A DNA stretch of 64,000 nt from Baylisascaris procyonis (taxonomy: Eukaryota > Nematoda > Chromadorea > Rhabditida > Ascarididae). The DNA is taken from NCBI GenBank assembly GCA_037389465.1, contig JAZARR010000213.1, positions 682,001-746,000 on the forward strand. Reading direction: 5' to 3'. Position 1 is the first letter of the stretch. Each line of letters begins with the position of its first letter. The position numbers and the translations under genes are program-made. The notes under the pieces were generated by a model. The model worked only from the letters and a program-made list of their open reading frames with translations, was not told the origin of the DNA and did no database searches. Below, one piece after another: positions 61,236-64,000 of the stretch.

Positions 61236-64000
61236 GTTTCTTTATTTGTTGATTGTTATGATGCATCTTGAAATCTCATTATGAATGTTTTCTTTTATGC
61301 TAGAAATCGGGAATTTACGGATCAATTTTTCTTCAATGAAGGTGTGAAATTAGCAGAAAGAAGTCTCTGGAGGTTTATTATTACTGCCAAGGAGTTTCGA
61401 TGAAATGGTTTAGAAATCTCAGAAAAAATCAAAAACAGGAGAGAGGGACGGAGATGTTGTTATCCATCGCTAACTGCACGTTTGCAAGGGAAGTGATGAA
61501 AGGTTGTGCAATTATATGCAAATGAGATTTCATTGTTATGCAATGATATGCAAATGAAGTTCCAGTGTTATGCAATGATATGGAAATAATGGAGGATATG
61601 TTTTGTTGAATTTTGGAAAGTGTGGCATTCGTTGAGAATATTGTGATATGAGGACTGTCTCATATATCATATGATCCATATTGCTCACAAAATGAATGCC
61701 ACACGACAATTCATTTGAGCCTTTTAGATCGAAGTTGAAAGTTGATAGTATTTTGCGATAAGGAAAAATCACAACATTAGAAAAAGGTGATAACTTTTGG
61801 TCGTTTTCTTTGGCGCGTAGATTTAAACGACATAGAACAAATATATTTGTATGTGTGTGTGAAATGCATTTGCAAGTCGTATAACTGCCTTTAAGGCATA
61901 GTATTTGATGTGGATTTATTGTAATCGTAATGATCTGCAGCAATCATTGTACTATAAGAACAGCAACATCTCGTGAGGGTATTAACGCCATTGCCATTGT
62001 TATTGTGTAGTGTCGTGATGGATGGTTGATTTGCCTCGACCTCCTTTTTACTTGTTCGCATTATTTTTCTGTATATTCTTTGTGATAGTTTGCATCGGTA
62101 TAATGGTACCTCTCTAATTGCCAAAGCATCTAATAAATGTTATAATGATTCCTTCATTGCACATTTTTGAAATTTTGCGTCGTTATTTTTGAATACGTTT
62201 CAAGTTTGATTACAAGTTGAGCATTGATTGATAAATTTTTTAGATGAGGTCTCCTTTGCCTTTAATGGATTAGATGAAAGGTGATATATTCAACATACCG
62301 TGTTTGTTAGAATAGAGACCCTCCACTGTAGGCTTTCAAATGAAAAGTTGTGGAAGTTAGGGATTCGCTTCCCGATATGTGTCATTTCTAAATATGAGTC
62401 ATTCTCCTCTTTATTAGCTGTATAATTGGAAGTCTCTCATGTACTTCATGGGAACGACGGATCTTATTCAATGAGTCATAAGTGTCGTTTATTTTGGCGA
62501 TGAATGGCACATATACTTAAACGATGTGCAGTGAACTAGTAAATTTGAAGTAACTAAGCAGCCAAAATTAGCTGCACCTCACTTTCGAGTAGCTTTATTC
62601 GAACACTACAAAAGACATCACCGAACATTTCTTTTCTAGCAAAGTGTTTTTTAACTTCAGTCTTACATTTCGTTGGCTTCGTCTCTACTCTTGCTTCTAG
62701 TTCTACTATATTTCGCAATAAGGATGAATTTAGGAATTATTGTGATGTCGTTCTTTATAATTTCATGTCATATTTATCTGCATATCAAAAGTAAGAGTAG
62801 TATCAGAGCATAGGCTGTAACCGATCGGTTGGATCATGCTGATTCTTTTGCTTCTATTTCTACTATATTTGATATTAGAGAATACCACCGGTTCTCCGCT
62901 GTGAGCTATTATAGGCTTGCAATGAAAAGAATTTCCCGTTCTATATAGGTATTGACAGTGCAGATTGCTTGCTGATCAACACCACTCCCCTCTCAGTGGT
63001 TTATTTTAAAGAGCTTATTTAATGATTGTGAAAGATAATAATATTGTTAGAGAATGCTTTGGCTTTAAATTTGTTCTTGTGAGCGCAATTAAACATTATT
63101 CCATGCAATGTTTTTTCACAGCTTCCACTAATTTTTTTACTTTATTATGAAATTATGAAATTGATAGAAGTGATCTCGTCAGTACAGCCATTTCCTTATA
63201 GAGAGAGAGCTGTTAAATCTGATGACTTGCACCCCTTGGAATACTCTATTAGAAGGAATACTCTTTCTTCTTGTAAACGTATGTAATAGGAAATATGAGC
63301 ACACTAAAAGATTTTCTAATTGACAGTGGGATTGGTCCATTCACAAATTGGCAAATGCGTTGAGCATAATAGAATGAATAGATTTACATCTGCATATATT
63401 ATAGAAATAGCCAATGTACTGCTCAAATTTCTTTGTTCATTTTTGAATGCATTACTGCCTAGGTGGGCGCTGCACATTCACAAGTGATTTGCGTTATAAC
63501 TGTGAGGACAATGCGGATGCATTTGGATACATTTAGGATCACAACCAGTCGGTTGGATCGTTGATGATTAGCGATGCATCTTCCAGGTCGTATAAAATGA
63601 TCTCTATACATAAGCAAAAAAAGGAATATTTTGTCGTCATTATTCACCATCTCTGAGTATTGATAAATACCTTTATGCAATCATAGGTATGTGTATAGGT
63701 GCTTGTATATCTGTGTGTCTTTACGTATCTATAACTGTAGTCCAATCGTTTGCCTACTCATTTGATTTTCAAGTAGTCGGATCATGGGGTCATTTGTTGC
63801 TCAGTTGCTCAGTCGGCCAGCTACAATAACCGAGTTGTATGCGCATCGGTAAATGCAGACAACTTAACTGGCAATAAGGTAAATAGCAGTCGACAGGTAG
63901 ATAGGAGCACGTGTACACGTTCTTTTTTTGTTTATTTGCTTCGAATCTTCGTTATCGTTAATGAGCTTTACACGTGACATAGTGGCTAATAGATTTGAAG

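Larger units (their letters stand above)
58902..64000. repeat. Segmental duplication, copy 2, with internal deletion
   Basis: 58902-59385 corresponds to 40353-40835 and 59388-64000 to 44314-48927. About 3.5 kb of copy 1 (40836-44313) is absent at the junction 59385/59388, where both parents carry tg-rich sequence but little homology. The left block has more differences from its parent than the right block, which is almost identical. It runs off the end of the window. Confidence 0.95.

Noticed and set aside
45926..61943. Reverse-strand frames near 45926-46123, 46463-46870 and their copies at 60999-61196 and 61536-61943
   Set aside because: The first is the shadow of the TDP-43-like RRM2 exon; the second is AT-rich with no splice or motif support, and both are duplicated only with the block.

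Overview
This window looks like invertebrate nuclear DNA, most probably nematode. Coding sequence comes as short exons with GT-AG introns of about 0.1 to 1.8 kb. The intervening DNA is AT-rich, with poly-G and G/A-rich tracts, microsatellites and dispersed repeats. Reading frames are intact only when exons are joined; there are no operons or Shine-Dalgarno sites. The nematode assignment is inference, from the small RRM2-terminated TDP-43-like protein and a tttcag acceptor 30 bases before a start codon, as in trans-splicing. Several accepted 3' splice sites end in AAG or GAG instead of YAG.

Layout, all main genes on the + strand: (1) 1191-2519, three-exon gene of unknown function. (2) 2661-2992, minisatellite of about 30-bp units, each a small hairpin. 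(3) 5691-6328, two-exon unknown gene. (4) 9912-19287, at least 13 exons of a BTB-BACK protein with a long Ser/Gln-rich tail; all exon phases fit. (5) 20162-20611, an Asn/Ser-rich low-complexity exon, perhaps the prion-like N-terminus of the next gene. (6) 26244-28404, exons resembling the C-terminus of CPEB (second RRM plus ZZ zinc domain), with one frame break and one in-frame TGA. (7) 31997-35188, a complete SPRYD7 orthologue, the most secure call. (8) 37140-37610, a decayed non-LTR retrotransposon endonuclease fragment on the - strand. (9) 42118-46162, a TDP-43-like RNA-binding gene whose RRM2 exon does not keep frame. (10) 55334-57916 and 58638-58788, unrecognised coding exons. (11) 58902-64000, a near-identical second copy of 40353-48927 that lacks about 3.5 kb and therefore the RRM1 exons.

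A repeat family of about 2 kb or more occurs at 37828-40079, 49508-52142 and 52185-53138; the last two lie in tandem. It carries a conserved 16-bp inverted repeat.

No single pathway links all the genes. The notable theme is RNA-binding proteins (CPEB-like, TDP-43-like and a low-complexity Asn/Gln exon) whose conserved domains are interrupted by frame breaks fitting missing bases, while the flanking BTB and SPRYD7 genes are intact. Pseudogenisation, assembly deletions and unusual decoding or splicing cannot be told apart from sequence alone.
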